This document shows, piece after piece, positions 1-12,685 of a stretch of 64,000 bases of DNA. Positions within the stretch are counted from its first letter, which is position 1. The number at the start of each line of letters is the position of its first letter. A model generated the notes under the pieces. It was not told the origin of the DNA. It saw only the letters and a list, made by a program, of their open reading frames with translations, and ran no database searches. The DNA lies in NCBI GenBank assembly GCA_039619475.1, contig CM077115.1, forward strand, positions 396,896,557 through 396,960,556. The letters are read 5' to 3'. The DNA comes from Icerya purchasi (lineage: Eukaryota; Arthropoda; Insecta; Hemiptera; Monophlebidae). The position numbers were made by a program, and so were the translations under genes.

Positions 1-2640
1 TTCAGTTTTTCCCTCTACATCCTATTAAATGTCTTTACGCAGCTATTCCGACCAATCCTGCTGCCGCCCCTCAATATTGATTGTTAGAATAGAATTTTTA
101 AACACCTCGGGCTCTCTTTTCCCTAACCAAGTTACAATCTTTACCGATGTCTCCCAAAGAAGAACCCGGTAGACTTAATTCGGCTTTTTTCAGTCCACTC
201 CTAAATTATTCCGAAACATTCAAACTTTTCTCATCCTGTTTAGTTTTCTGTACCGATTTTTCTGCTAACTCGACTGCCGTCCTCTTTATTATTTCCTCGC
301 TAATTTCTCATAAGAGGTCTGCATCGCATCGAGTTCCCGCGGTGTCCTACAACCCATTACGCTTGCTCATCGAATAATAATACGGAATCCTGGATATTCT
401 AAAATCGAACGAGAAAATTCGAGGAACCGTCGTCAAACGAACGCGCGCACACTCTGGAGAAAAATTTCTTATACTTAAAATTAAAAATATGGAATAACTT
501 GGCAAATAAATTGACGGAAACAACGCTCGCCGAGCGTAGTACAACTGCATCGCTGTATTGGCCCTCAAAATCGGAAATAATGTACCGGACAACGTGTCCG
601 TTGAATTGCATTTTTACCGCCAATGAAATTTCCTTCATTTATAATCGTGAAAGTGATTTCTATGATACACATCAGCAGAATTTGTAATTGATACGTTGTT
701 TAATTTTTTCGGATCGGCGGGTTCCTGTAAAAATTTATAATATAAATGAAATGAAAAAAAGCATTATATTAATTAGGGTTCTAAGTTTCTCCTTTGCTTT
801 TATTAATCGGCAGTATCGCGTATTTAATCGGATATATTGCGAATTGCAGTCTCGAAAAAAGACGAGAACAGGATGTTATGCAAATAGAAAATTTAAGAAA
901 ACAAAAGACCCGTTCATTTAAGAACACCGTTCACTTCGCCTCTCAATTTTGACCGATGCGCTTCCATCGCATGCGCTTGAACCACGGAATCACATTTTAG
1001 CCGATAATATCGCTTAAACGATTCTAGCTGACGATCGTTCGCGAAATGCGAAAGTCAGTAATCCAACAATCTTAGGATAAGAGTCGACCTCGTTCGCCGT
1101 AGGTTATCTCAGTTCGGAATTTTATCGAACGCAATTTTGCCGTGTCATTATTTCTAACACAGTTTTCTACGAAAAATCAAATTTTGCGTAATATCGTCGG
1201 CTAAATGCAACGTTATCTTTGTACTTTTTTCAACAATTCCGGTCGAAGGAAACATATAAATCCATACTAAACTTACACGAATTGCTGTTTGTTTCAAATG
1301 ATTTATTTACCGCGTAACAAAAATTTCACGAAATGATTAAATTCTTTCATTCCGACTTCAAATCGTCGTGATTCGACGTGCTCTCCGAAAAATTCTTATC
1401 AATACACTTTTACAGCTTCGTAAAGAGCTTTTTCGGGTTACCTAATTTTATTTAATCTGACCTCGAATATATCAGTACACGTAGACAAACATTTTCGAAT
1501 CAAGGCCGCAATTTAACCGATCGTAAGATGTATATGAATTTTAAAAATATTCCTAAATTTTCAGTTTTTTTTTTTTCTTTCAATTACACTACACGACACC
1601 AAACAACAAATGAAATCATTCTAGTCTTTATTGATTTCTAAGCCGATGGGAGGGTTCGCTAAATCTGATTAAAAGCATCGCATTAAATTTATTGAATCGG
1701 ACGAGAATAGTAACGCGAACATTTAGTACCAATAATGTGTTCCAGCTGTTTTTATGCTCCGTCTTAATTCAAGATTACAGTTTAAAAACCGGTATTTGCG
1801 GTTTCGGAATTTGCCAAGCTATTTGCAAAATTTCATAACCGTTGCTGCTGAGAGAAAATTATTCGGGGCAATTAGCGACTAAATTTCGATCGACGCGATA
1901 GATACAGCAAATAAAATCCGGTAAAAGTTGGTGATGATTTTTTTTTCTGCGTTAACTCGAATGAAAAATTAAAAACAAAAAAAAAAAAAAAGACTTTAAA
2001 ATCGACCTTACACAATTTAAATATATCGCATAAAATAATAATGATAACACGAGGAAAAATTCGCATCGATTATGCTGTTAAATTTACATTTTCTTTTTCC
2101 GTTTTTATTGGTAAACGTCCATCAAGACGGTTCAATACTTAGAAAGGAGTTTTGACGAGCACTTGGTGTAAACTGCCAGAAAAGGAACTGTAGTTGCAAG
2201 TTTCCTCCGAAGGAACGGTATAGAATGCACTTCGAAATAAGAACCGAGGAGTGGGTGGATAAAATTATCTCATGTGTGTACAATCGTAGAATGCTAACTT
2301 TTAGACTTAATGTACTATTTACCGAAAACCTTCAATACTTATCCTATTTGAAACTTTTCTTGACTTTTTTCAACGTTTCTTTCAGTACTTTTGAGCATTT
2401 TGTTTTAATTGGAATACTTTTATCAGACTAACCTGAGTAAAAAAGATCGATAAACCGTTGACAACGTGTGTGTTTACGCGATCAAAGTGCAGTTTGGTTT
2501 ACCTATATACCTTTGAAAAAATGTCGCAAATTTAAAATTACACTAAAGTAATTTCGAAAATATAACTTTTGCGAAATGAAACATTAAAATATCGAAACGC
2601 TCTATTCGAATCGTGTTCCTGAATAATAACAGTAAAAATC
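1..2640. other. AT-rich non-coding DNA, nothing recognised
   Basis: Open frames here reach only about 80 codons, several begin at non-ATG codons, and they overlap on both strands, which is what chance gives. A T-run near 1566 and an A-run near 1977 are the only simple tracts. I see no splice-bounded exon, repeat copy or RNA gene. Most likely intergenic or intronic. Confidence 0.6.
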
Positions 2641-2670
2641 TCTGAACAAGACAAAATTCGGTAAAAACAC

Positions 2671-2703
2671 CGACTAGTTTCCGACAATTTGCTCGTGATC
2701 ACT
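2671..2703 (-). repeat. Hammerhead-like motif, copy 1 (Penelope-type repeat remnant)
   Basis: Read on the minus strand this holds GTGATCA, then an 8-nt loop closed by CGA and TCG, then GAAAC-TA-GTC. That is the order of parts in hammerhead motifs with a very short helix III, as described for Penelope-like elements. The canonical core would be CTGATGA; here positions 3 and 8 are G and C instead of C and G. Helix I pairing is poor in this copy. Related copies are at 11462, 41135 and 45828-46043. It may be a relic with no activity. Confidence 0.4.
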
Positions 2704-2818
2704 GATTTCGAAATCAGCCTGTGTTTTTATACTGTTTAGTTATAAATACTTTGATCGATTCTTAAAAAATACATTATATCGATGAATTGATTTCGAAATT
2801 AAAAACATATATATCATA

Positions 2819-2836
2819 ATATATATATATATATAT
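2819..2836. repeat. (AT)9 microsatellite
   Basis: Perfect alternating AT run of 18 bases, preceded by a shorter interrupted AT stretch from about 2806. Confidence 0.9.
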
Positions 2837-2839
2837 TTA

Positions 2840-3240
2840 AAAAGCACGAGTGAACATGATACAATTAAATAAAATCATTTCACTGAAGCTTAAATGAAAT
2901 TACTGAATAAAATAAAATGATAATTGCTTAGCCGTTTGTAGTCGTATTCGCAATAATAGTTTACCACCCATTTTGGATGTGCTATGGCATCGATGGTCGA
3001 AAGCGCGTGCTTAAGCAAGCGTTTACATTTGAGAAAGCATTTGCTTTAAAAAATGTTAGAAGGCTTTGGATGTTACTTTGAGAGTCAGCATCGTATGAAG
3101 AAAGAAAGGAAGCTAGAAGATATTTCTGTGGGATTCAAAACATTCACAGAATATAATATATGTGTTGAACAGAGAGATAGGTACGTTACAAATTGAATAT
3201 ATTGGAATGGATTAGTGAATGGGCAGATGACTGTGAGTAA
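2840..3240. other. No gene recognised; probable repeat-derived DNA
   Basis: Slightly less AT-rich than its surroundings and without A/T homopolymers. It adjoins the possible retrotransposon fragment at 3263-3427 and may belong to the same decayed element. Nothing in it translates to a recognisable domain. Confidence 0.35.
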
Positions 3241-3262
3241 TTCTAGTTTGCCCTAGGTGCTA

Positions 3263-3427
3263 ACGTAGGACCTCTTCCCATCGACATTCAGATGTATAGG
3301 AGTGTTGCACAGGTCCGCGTTGAACTCTGTATTGTTCATTTGATGGAACTATTAGTTGTCCTATGCTTTGACAACACTGATAAGTTTTATGTGTTCCTTC
3401 AGATCGTCTAGTAGTCCAATGTTTTCT
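3263..3427 (-). pseudogene. Possible remnant of a non-LTR retrotransposon Gag zinc-knuckle region
   Basis: A minus-strand open frame of about 55 codons without its own ATG. Its middle reads TYQCCQSIG, then about 20 residues later HSYTSEC. Insect Jockey/I-type ORF1 proteins carry CCHC knuckles of the pattern QCxRCQxFGH...CVKCGxxH-TxEC, and the order Q-C-C-Q-S-I-G ... H-x-x-T-x-E-C resembles a degraded version with several ligand residues lost. The frame stops at 3260-3262. The match is by eye and partial; chance is a real alternative. Confidence 0.25.
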
Positions 3428-3429
3428 TT

Positions 3430-4807
3430 ACTTTAATTTCGCGATATTATGTGTTAAAGAGATGTTTTTAACAATTCGTTAATCTCTGCGCTACTACATA
3501 TGCGCATATATTTCTGTTTTCCGATTTTATTGATAGAGAATGAACATTATAAAAAGATATGCAAAGATGAAAATACGGCGGATGAATTTGAAAAGATTCG
3601 TATGTAGCGCCGATCGAGAGTAAAAAGGAATAAGCGAAACGTATGCAGTCGAAAAACAAATAGTCGGCGAAGTGACACGAATTTTGACAGCCGCGATTTT
3701 ACAAAATTCGTCGTAATTTCAATATCCCCCCCCCCTAACGATGTATCCTACCAGTGTGTTGCGCGCGCTAAGCAAAGTTATGAGTGTATTTATGTAAATT
3801 GACAGCATATGAGCACACAATGCTGTGTCCTTGGAAGTTGCATTCTGCGAAATGTTAATATTTAATGTCGTTATAACTTCAATTTCAGGGAAAATTGCCG
3901 TAAGTTTTCATCGCTGGGAAAGCTGCATGTGTGAGACCAGTTGCAATGATGATAAATCCGCTCCAGGTCGAGTTTTGAAAAATTTACATAGAAAACCGAA
4001 CGCAAGTTCGGAACGAAGACAAGCGCACTTCTCGAGTTGCTGCTTAATTCATGAGTGCGCCGTACTCGGTAACTGAACATCTTGGAATTAAGTGCGAGCC
4101 GAAGAGACATGGGCCGTTCGGTAAAATTTAATTGCATCCGCCGCTGGCCGGTATTGTTATTTTGCAAATCCCACGCAACCCAGAGGTAATCTCATCAGTC
4201 AGCCCCGGCTCCGTCGCTCTCAATTCCCCAAACTTATTTCTTTCTTTCGACTTCTGGAACGTGACGATGTCGCCAGCGACGCTTAACGAAATTCAATAGA
4301 GGTCGCTGCGGAAAAGCTGTTGAATACGGGCTTAATACGAGACCGCCACCGGGAAAATTCCGTTCAACTAAAACTCCGTCGCCCGCGAATAATTTACGAA
4401 AAAAATCGTTTCTTCCTTTTCGGAAAATTAATTAACTGTCGCGGGAAATTTATCGCTCGGCGGGAGGAAACGTCCTGAAATGTGTACACTAAACGTAATT
4501 AAAAAGTAGCGGAAAAAGAACAATAAAATGAATGAAGCCGTTGAGGCGAGGGGCGGGGGGAAGAATGTTCTCGAAAAAATTCAAAGGAAAGCTTCTCCAC
4601 TCGCAGGCTTTTGAAAATTAAACTTATCCGACGACGAACAACGGCAATCCTTCCCGTTACAAACGAAATCATCGTACGTCACTCTAACCGCATTGCTTAC
4701 AAATTCGAATGATCTTTTGAAAATAACTCATAAATTGCATTAATTCTGTTTTGAACAAATGTGTGTTCCTATTTCCTTAACTTTGTTATTATTATTATTA
4801 ATAATTA

Positions 4808-4812
<5 letters not shown>
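3430..4812. other. Non-coding DNA with a C-tract; slightly GC-richer from 3.9 to 4.6 kb
   Basis: A run of ten C lies at 3726-3735. Between about 3900 and 4640 the GC and CpG content rises and open frames of 83 (+) and 98 (-) codons overlap one another, but neither shows a known domain or convincing splice boundaries. A TTTCAG at about 3888 followed 12 nt later by GTAAGT is probably fortuitous. The stretch could hold a regulatory element. Confidence 0.45.

Positions 4813-4856
<44 letters not shown>
4813..4856. repeat. (TA)22 microsatellite
   Basis: Perfect 44-base TA run, flanked by TTATTATTATTAATAATTAAAT on the left side only in part. Self-complementary and likely length-variable. Confidence 0.95.
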
Positions 4857-4859
<3 letters not shown>

Positions 4860-4861
<2 letters not shown>

Positions 4862-6440
4862 AAATAAACAAAAAATATATACCTATATGGCCTATTATTA
4901 GATAAGTTTTTTTTTAAAACAGATTAAATTTGATTTGAAACATTCATTTATTATCATGCTAGGGCGAAAAAGGCTTTCGTGATACGATAGCGATTACACA
5001 ATCAACACGAAGAGAATTTAAAGATAAAGAAAATTAAAATTAAAATAAACTGTAAATTCCGAATTATTGAAAAACTTTAACATCCAAATACCGAAAATAC
5101 GCACGCGTTCTTTTATATGATGTAGATAAATTTTTATTCGAATAGAGAGTTATTTCTGTATTTAAAAATTTCCATATTGCGCCGGTTTCTCATTTAAAGG
5201 AATGTTTAAAAAGTGTTTTTTTTTTTTTTTGTTTTTTTTGTGTATACAATTTTTGTTTTCCTTCTCGCTAGGGTGTATCATTTATACCTGGACTATTGCG
5301 TTAAAAATTTAAGCACAATGAATGAGTGCCAGGTTGTTGGTTACCGAGGGTAGAAAAACCAAGTACCAGACGGATACATCGCAGCAAATAACTCCGTATG
5401 ATGAAGAGGTATATGAACCTGATAAACGCAGGAAGCAATATCCACTGCGCAGAAAAACATACGTGCGCTGAGGTCGTTCTAGGAAATACATCTTGCTTAC
5501 ACCTTTTCTTTTTTTTTTTTTTTCGTGCACTTTGCAGTCTAAAAAAGTACTTATTACAGCTCCGTATAGGAAAATATTTAAAAATTCGTCTTCCTTTTTC
5601 TGCTGTTTTAATTTATAATCTAAACGTAAAACACGTAAAAACTGAAAGAGGAAATCAAAAGTTCTTAAACAAATGATGATGCTGTAATACGTAAATAGCG
5701 AAATAAATTTTTGAGGAATTCACAAAAATAAAAGGAAGGCTGTACCCAATTAATAATTTCATACGGAGAGATTTGAATAAAATATTTCCCTATTAAATCC
5801 CCATTCTAATTCCGATTCTTTTATACCAGCTGTATCGAGTACTTCTGTTCTATAACCCTTTTCAGAACACATCAGCAAGCTGTATCTCGGTGAGCTTTTA
5901 GACACACATTTTCGCACGCAAATTCTGTAGTATATTTAACGTATATACCGGCGTCAAACATGGGGCAGCACGCTGTGTGCGTTCAAACAATTAACCGGAC
6001 CATAGAAAATGTGATTTTACATAATTACTAAAAAACATATGGACAATATATGTTTATTATTTTTTATTCGGGCACGGTAAAAATGAAAGAACTTGAAAGA
6101 TTTGAAAAGTAGAATCCATCAAAAATAACTCTGTTGAAAAGAAAAAAAACGAAAAAAACATCTGAATCGAACAATACACGTGTAAATATCGTTTCTCCGA
6201 ACATACCGAAATCAACAGATTCGAAAAGTGAATAATTATTCGAAAAGAAACGAAACCACGTACATTCGTTGCGTGGGTAAACGGTGTGAAAAGAAATGTG
6301 CACTCGGTTTTTGGAGAATTCTATTCCAGCAAAAACGTGGCTAGGATCTGGAAACGGATTTAAATATCCTTAGAAAAAGGGAACGTTCTAAATTCTGTTT
6401 GTCTTTTAGGTTAATGTTAAATATTAGTCCGGTATTGAAT
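4860..6440. other. AT-rich non-coding DNA, nothing recognised
   Basis: Contains T-runs at about 5218-5230 and 5511-5523 and no open frame above 92 codons. The longest frames run through the homopolymers, so they are not credible coding sequence. Confidence 0.55.
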
Positions 6441-6446
6441 ACTTAC

Positions 6447-6479
6447 CGGTCGGTAAATTCACCAGTTTATTCGGTACAC
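6447..6479 (-). CDS. Candidate 33-nt microexon
   Basis: On the minus strand a long T-rich tract (the complement of 6483-6530) runs into ATATCAG, and 33 nt later there is a strong donor, CCG|GTAAGT, at 6446-6441. Of the three frames only one is open, encoding VPNKLVNLPT with one partial codon at each end, so the exon would be phase-symmetric. Microexons of about this size occur in neural and cytoskeletal genes. The T-rich tract is the complement of an (AAAT)n repeat, which gives a good-looking acceptor by chance. There is no flanking exon to support it. Confidence 0.18.
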
Positions 6480-6495
6480 CTGATATTAATAACAA

Positions 6496-6527
6496 AAAAT
6501 AAATAAAATAAAATAAATAAATAAAAA
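6496..6527. repeat. (AAAT)n / (AAATAAAAT)n simple repeat
   Basis: Impure tandem AAAT units next to the candidate microexon on its 5' (minus-strand) side. Confidence 0.8.
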
Positions 6528-6529
6528 AG

Positions 6530-9500
6530 TTACATTATATCGCCGTAAATCTGAGATCGGAAAAATAATCGTGTGTTCCGCTGCAGACTATAATTTCACA
6601 ACACACGTTTACTCGCGATCGGACGTTTCCGATGTTTATTATTTTAGCTTTTTATACTTGTATTTTTTTTAGTCAGCGTTCCATCTATTTTCTGCGATTC
6701 TCGCTATATAAATAGTAGTTTGAAGCATCTCTCGTTGTGCGAATTTCGAGCCGATTTACCCTACGATGGATGAAATGCAGCCATTACATTGCCGGAAACA
6801 TCCGACGCTCGATATAAGCGATCGATTTCGGAGCTTCTAGCGCAAATATGGAACGGAAAAAAATAACTCTCGAAAATTTTAAAATGACTTTGAATCAACT
6901 TATCGCTGATCCGAATACAAACGATGCGTGATCAGTAAATAATTCCTAATTAACACTGCATATTATGGTTTATCGATGTCAAATCGTGACTGCGTATCGG
7001 TCGATTTGATGTGGCTCTCATTAGGCGACAGTTTGCCTCCCCTCGGTCCAGTTGAAAATCGAAACCGCTTGGGATACGGAAGATAAGACAGTCGTGGTAC
7101 CGGAAAAAAGCGAAAGTAATAAGAACGAGAAGAATCAAACTATTAGGAGATACCGTTCGATTACACCTGTGCATGCTTAATTTATAGCGAATACACGCAT
7201 CTCCTGACACGTGACCAATTTGCCAACTTCTAATTGATCTTAATTTAGTCAAACCGAGATACACCATCCGGCTGTCCGCAAAAAAGTTGCGTAGGCGAGA
7301 AAGAGTTCATGGCTCTTTGTATGTTTCGACTATTTTACGAAGGTGACGACGCGATGCAAGTACAGCGAAAGTATGTACACGTCCCTCAATGATAATTGTG
7401 CTGACGGTATGATTGTAATGCTACAGGTGCAATTGTCGCAAGATCCCTCGATACAAAGTACTTCATCGTGTTGTTCGGAACACTTGCTATTTTGAAATAA
7501 AACGCGATGATTGTGTGCTTTACATTAGTGGTCGTTTAATTACCCCCGCCTTCAGATAGTATATCCGAGTAACTTTTCAACGCACTGCATCCAAAAGCGA
7601 GCGAGAAGTATGATCCGGTATTTATCGAAGGATGCTTCTTAATGAAGTGGCGTATGACGCCATTTGAAATTAATCGAAAAACAGTTTAAAAGCGACGAAA
7701 TGAAATAAATTGTCGGCAGCCTACTTTACACGAATGTTTAATTAAAATTTAACAAATACCGGTTTGTTTATAATAATAAATTTCGATTTAAACGCGTAAA
7801 ACGACACTTAACTATTTCGATCAAATGCACATAAATCGGCCTGTACCCTGAGCACTGTTAGCGCGATTCAGTATGTTTCCAATTAAGTGAGAGCTATACG
7901 AGATAATTAATTGATAAATAAATTACTTCGAAGCAAAACGTGTTTTTCATAGGCTGTAACAAAAAATATCGCTCCTTGTTGCAAAAGTGTCGCGAAGATA
8001 CACATGTAACCTGCGTATATATGTATGAGCAACGGAGTTGGTTTATACCGCCACCGCTGTTGCCGGTAATAAATTTACCTATTTATTATTTACGACCAAT
8101 GAGATATATATAAATATTACCGCTCTGGTCGTGCTTACAGGTTCAACCGACTGGACGCATTACGAATTTAATCACTTATTTCTGACAAAAAAGTACACAC
8201 TTTAACTCTGCAATGTAAATTAAATGGTAGCCCGGTCTAACTCCGTAAAGACACACCATCTTTGACAATGCAGGTTTGTCCGGTCTACGCGGCGGAGGGG
8301 AAATTCATGAATATTAAATACGAAACGGGTTTATGTATAAATTGAAAGACAAATAAACCGAGTAAACCCTACACAATGGCCATTTTTACGTTATCGAGTT
8401 TTCAGACAGAAATTGTTAAAGTTTATTTTTTTTTTATTATTATTTCGAAACTGAGAGTTAATTCTTAAAAATAGCGAAACCATTTGCATCGAAAATTTCA
8501 GCTGTGCATCATCAAATTTACTGGTCGAAAATTTAGGATAAAACGCTAGTGGCGCTGAATTTTTAAAAAAAGACCGCAATCAGAAATTCGAAAATCAATC
8601 AGGTACCAAATTGTAGATAAATAAAACGGCTGGAAAAATGGCTAACGTAAGCTTTTATGATATCTCTGCGCTAAAGTAAAAAAAGTTGAACTTTCAATTA
8701 CGGCTTTTGCAACGTACCCGGAGGGTGACCACCATCCTCTGTTAGAGACATTCAGACAAAATAAATAAAACCTTTTTTTGGCGAATGGTTGTCGTAACTT
8801 GTTATTTCACGGTAATACATATATTAAAACTAAAAAAAAAACAAAAACGGAATCATCATTAGTTATACACTGAAATACCAGAAAGGGTAAACGTCCTTAG
8901 CCGACATGCCTAAAAAGCAGAGAAAAAAAAGAAATACCCAAATTTTTATTTCTTTATTAGTCCATAAAATTGATTTTTGTAGTTTTCAGCTTTCTGCAAA
9001 TGCTCAAGTGACACACCTAGAAATAAAAATCGTTAGTTGTAGACTGACTTTTTTTTTTTTTTTTTTTAGGCTTTTTAAATAGCAAAAAATACTCTTTATC
9101 GTTATTTCCATTTGTTTTTACGGCATTCTTCCTTGAGATGTTTATATAAATTTTTTGCTGTTTCCCCCATTCTCTTAAAATAGAAAAAAAATTAATTAAT
9201 TTACTTTTGCTCAAAATTATTTCCTCCGTTTTTTTTTTTTTTTTACTTGGAAAAACCAAAAACCAAAAATATTCTAAAACGATTCATCGACCAACGAAAA
9301 AATTTATTCATTTGTTTCTTCTACAGGCGGTTCCATTTTAAAATACGGCTTTCTTCGATGTTTTTCAAATCAAACAGCTCCTTTGTATTCGAGCCTTTTT
9401 TTTTTGTATCTTTTGTGCAATCTACCGTCTAAACATTTGTACATTTTTAAATTAATGATAAGTTTCCTTTGTTTTCTGGAAATCGGTATAAGAGATGTTA

Positions 9501-10436
9501 TTAATTTTCGATAAAAATTTTTAAAACAACATAAAATAAACTTGTTATACTAATTTTTCACACCGGATAGGCTAAACCTACCTTTTCTTTAAACCGTCAG
9601 TACGCGAAATTTAACGTAGAATTACCATCAAATTCATAATATTACTAGTTTCACGTACTACAATCAAGCATTTTCGGCGACTGCAACAAATTTAACAGAT
9701 GATGAACTTGCCAATTTTTCTAGAAAATAAAATTCAGGTAAACGTTAACATTTTTTTTTTTTTTTAGCAGTTTCAAAGTATTCTCGTTGATTCTTCGGAA
9801 TAAATGCTCAAACTAATATTTCTTGAAAGGAGAGCACGGACGAAATATAGGCCTGTAATAATGATTCGCTTCGAACCGTGCAGATAGAGGCATACGTGTA
9901 GTATTGATAGTATTGCCGATGCCACACCGTGATCTTACAGCTGGCGGCCCCGACTTTCTAACAGCTATACTAAATATTACATTCAAAGCCGCTGGCATAC
10001 TCGAAAAAAAAAAAAAAAAAGGACAGAAAAGGGAAACAAACAACAACCGATACCCCCCCGCCACCTTTATTTTTTTTTTACTTTTATTTTTGGTTCGCTA
10101 ATAACGCGATGAATGACATATGTGTGTGATTTAATTCATCCTTTTAACCCTAGCGAGATTCAGAATTTAGGTCAACCCTATTATTCCCGATATAACACTT
10201 TCTTTTTTTTTTTTTTTGTTTTACTAAAATCCACTTCGAAAGTAGGCACAAAAAACTAACCCAAACTAATCGGCCCTTTCGACGATTTCAACACTTCCTG
10301 TGCCCGAGCAAAAAATGGCATCAAGCGGTGCGGTGTTGCAGTTTTTTCAATAAGTTATTTTTCAAGGGAAAACCAGCCGGAAAGTTAGTAATTTTATAAG
10401 GCGAAAATTTAGAGTTATCAATTATGGAAACATACT
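6530..10436. other. Non-coding DNA; one CTCF-like site and many A/T homopolymers
   Basis: Open frames reach 105 codons (6950-7267, minus) but show no domain, no good start context and no splice boundaries. Runs of 10-18 A or T occur at about 9051-9067, 9231-9244, 9751-9765, 10004-10020 and 10206-10217. An isolated CTCF-type core at 8545 is listed separately. Confidence 0.5.
8545..8557 (+). promoter_or_regulatory. CTCF-type core match (AGTGGCGC)
   Basis: GCTAGTGGCGCTG fits the AGRKGGCGC core recognised by arthropod and vertebrate CTCF zinc fingers. It is one of six such matches in the window. Short motif, so occupancy is unknown. Confidence 0.3.
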
Positions 10437-10488
10437 CTTAAAACTATAACGTCCATCGCGGACTTAAAACTATAACGTCCATAGCGGT
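10437..10488. repeat. Two-copy tandem repeat, 26-bp unit
   Basis: The unit beginning CTTAAAACTATAACGTCCAT occurs at 10437-10462 and again directly at 10463-10488, with CGCGG in the first copy and AGCGG in the second. Confidence 0.9.
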
Positions 10489-11084
10489 TAGTGCGACTGA
10501 AGTAACACTAGTCAAGATAGAGTGGCTGCTGAAATTATGAATTATTAATTGGTTGTATAAAATTAATTTGTTGAGAGCTTAAATGATAATTAAAAACAAA
10601 TAAGTTTTCTGAGGTCGACATGATTCTGCAGTAAATTTATTAGTTTATAATTATTTTGAGGGTGACAAAAAATCGTTTTTCTTTTAAATGTTTAAGATGA
10701 TTTGTTTTGTAAATTTTAAGCAAAAAAACTAACAAAAAATCAGATTTACTATACCTTTCTACTAATAGAAAAAAGTTTGATTAATTGTTTTTTTTTTTTT
10801 TTTTTTTGAGAATAATTTTAATATTAATCAGATGGACAGAAATAACAAAAAATTGAGAACACTCGAATAGTAACTGAAAATTCATGTCTGTATCGTGGTA
10901 TATTAGTTACGACAGCTGACAATTGAAAATCATAAAATGTTTTATAGAAAAGTGATTGCAAAAGATTATTTGCGCGGGTTTATTTTTATCATAAATTACA
11001 AAATTTTACTCGCGTGCACAGAACTGTAAATATATCTAAATATATTTTGATCACTTAACAATTAACTATTCTGCGGAGTGTAAT

Positions 11085-11139
11085 CGAACGAAGCCTCCTT
11101 TGAGATTGGTGAGCAAAACGAATGCGAGCAAAGCCTCCT
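11085..11139. repeat. Two imperfect direct repeats 40 bp apart
   Basis: CGAACGAAGCCTCCT at 11085-11099 recurs as CGAGCAAAGCCTCCT at 11125-11139. A diverged relative, GGTGAGCAGAGAACGC followed by CAAAGCCCTCTAG, lies at about 12038-12090, so this is a dispersed word as well as a local duplicate. Confidence 0.5.
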
Positions 11140-11461
11140 CTAGTAGAACGTATTGGCCAAGTTTTATTAGTGCTCTTGCCGACCGAAAAAATTTAAATTG
11201 AATATAGTAGTATTTGATGGATTAAGAAAATTGTTATTTTTAATCATATCTATCTACTTGATGGTATTATTCAAAATTTGACTACTGTATTTTTTTGCAT
11301 ATTTGTCATCTGACGAGGAAATACTAAAATAAAAATGGAACATAAAAATTCAGAATTATCCAATGTACTTCGCGTCGGGAATACCATAAATATTATAATG
11401 GTAATTTAACATATAATGAAAAGAAACGCATCAAAATAAACTATTAATAGGTATTTATGAA

Positions 11462-11508
11462 CCCGACTCATTTTGAAGACAAAGCTTCATGATCACGGGA
11501 GTTATTAT
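11462..11508 (-). repeat. Hammerhead-like motif, copy 2
   Basis: Minus strand reads ATAATAACTCCC, GTGATCA, TGAAGCTTTGTCTTCA, then AAATGAGTCGGG. It matches the right arm of the fold-back element at 45940-45990 over about 45 nt, with a 2-nt deletion in the loop and GAAAC mutated to AAAATG. CCC before the core can pair with GGG after it, as helix I would. The degraded GAAA box means it is a dead copy if it was ever a ribozyme. Confidence 0.55.
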
Positions 11509-12647
11509 GATAATGGCAAAAACTTATTTAAAAATGATTATAATGGTAAAACAGCAAAAAAGGAAATTTAAAAATAATAGACTTGTTGCCTCATAATGTT
11601 GTTAATATAAATTTGGAAATGTAGATCAGAAGAAATGTACGCTACAAAAAATTAATGATCCATCAAACGTTTACTACCGTACATTTGGTCATTTGTCGGT
11701 TGAACGAGAATATTATGTCTGCATTATGAATTTAAAACACTGCTGTCATAAAGATAGTATGGCGTTTCATATATTTATAAATATGAAATAAACATCTTAA
11801 TAACAAAAATAAGCATAAAACAATTTACATTAATAAATTAAAATAAATACCTTATTTTAATTTATTAAAGTCGATTATTTTATAATTATTTTTGTATATT
11901 ATTAAGCTATTTATTTATTTTACATTTATAAATATTAATAATCAGGTTACGGATTTATCCACGTTTTAAATATTTGTTGTCCAATGATGAGTAAATAAAC
12001 ATTTTAAACGGAACACTATATAACAATTTATTTGCATCGGTGAGCAGAGAACGCGCTGCGGATTAGCCAACGAAGCCACAAAGCCCTCTAGAATAATAAA
12101 AGATCAAACGATATACATATATTTAGAGAAATTGAAATCGGCCCATTACGAAGATGTAGACACACCGTTAAAATAACTAATGCGCACTTTCGGCGAACGA
12201 AACCTCATACAAATTCAGTTTTTCCAGGTAGTTTCTATTAATCACACTGCAATTCACGAGATTTTACGAATTTCATCGACCGTATGTGTTTTAAATTTAT
12301 CGAAGCAATGGGGTAATATATAAGTTCAATAAACATACAGGTAGCAATAATAACAATAATAATAATACTAATCAAGTCAAATTTATTATTATACATTTTT
12401 CATCTATGCGTGTATTATTATAAACAATAAAAATTACTTAAAAACTTGAAAATGTTGTTAAGAACGGTGCTCGGAACATTGCTCGGAACAGAAATTTTCT
12501 AGAAATTTACAAATAAATAAACTGCTTAAACTATACGCGATGTCGTCGAATGGATAATAATAATATGTGTTCATTAGAAATAATAAACTTTCAACTTGAA
12601 AAATAAACTCTAAAATAACAATAAATAATAGTAATAATTATTATTAA

Positions 12648-12648
<1 letters not shown>

Positions 12649-12684
<36 letters not shown>
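12649..12684. repeat. (TTA)12 microsatellite
   Basis: Thirty-six bases of TTA, preceded by interrupted AATAAT units from about 12615. Confidence 0.95.

Positions 12685-12685
<1 letters not shown>

Noticed and set aside
3889..3900. 12-nt exon between TTTCAG and GTAAGT
   Set aside because: Too short to support from sequence alone; the signals probably occur by chance.
9860..9900. GGTTCGAAGCG on the minus strand, possible tRNA T-arm
   Set aside because: No A box at the right distance and no acceptor stem could be formed.
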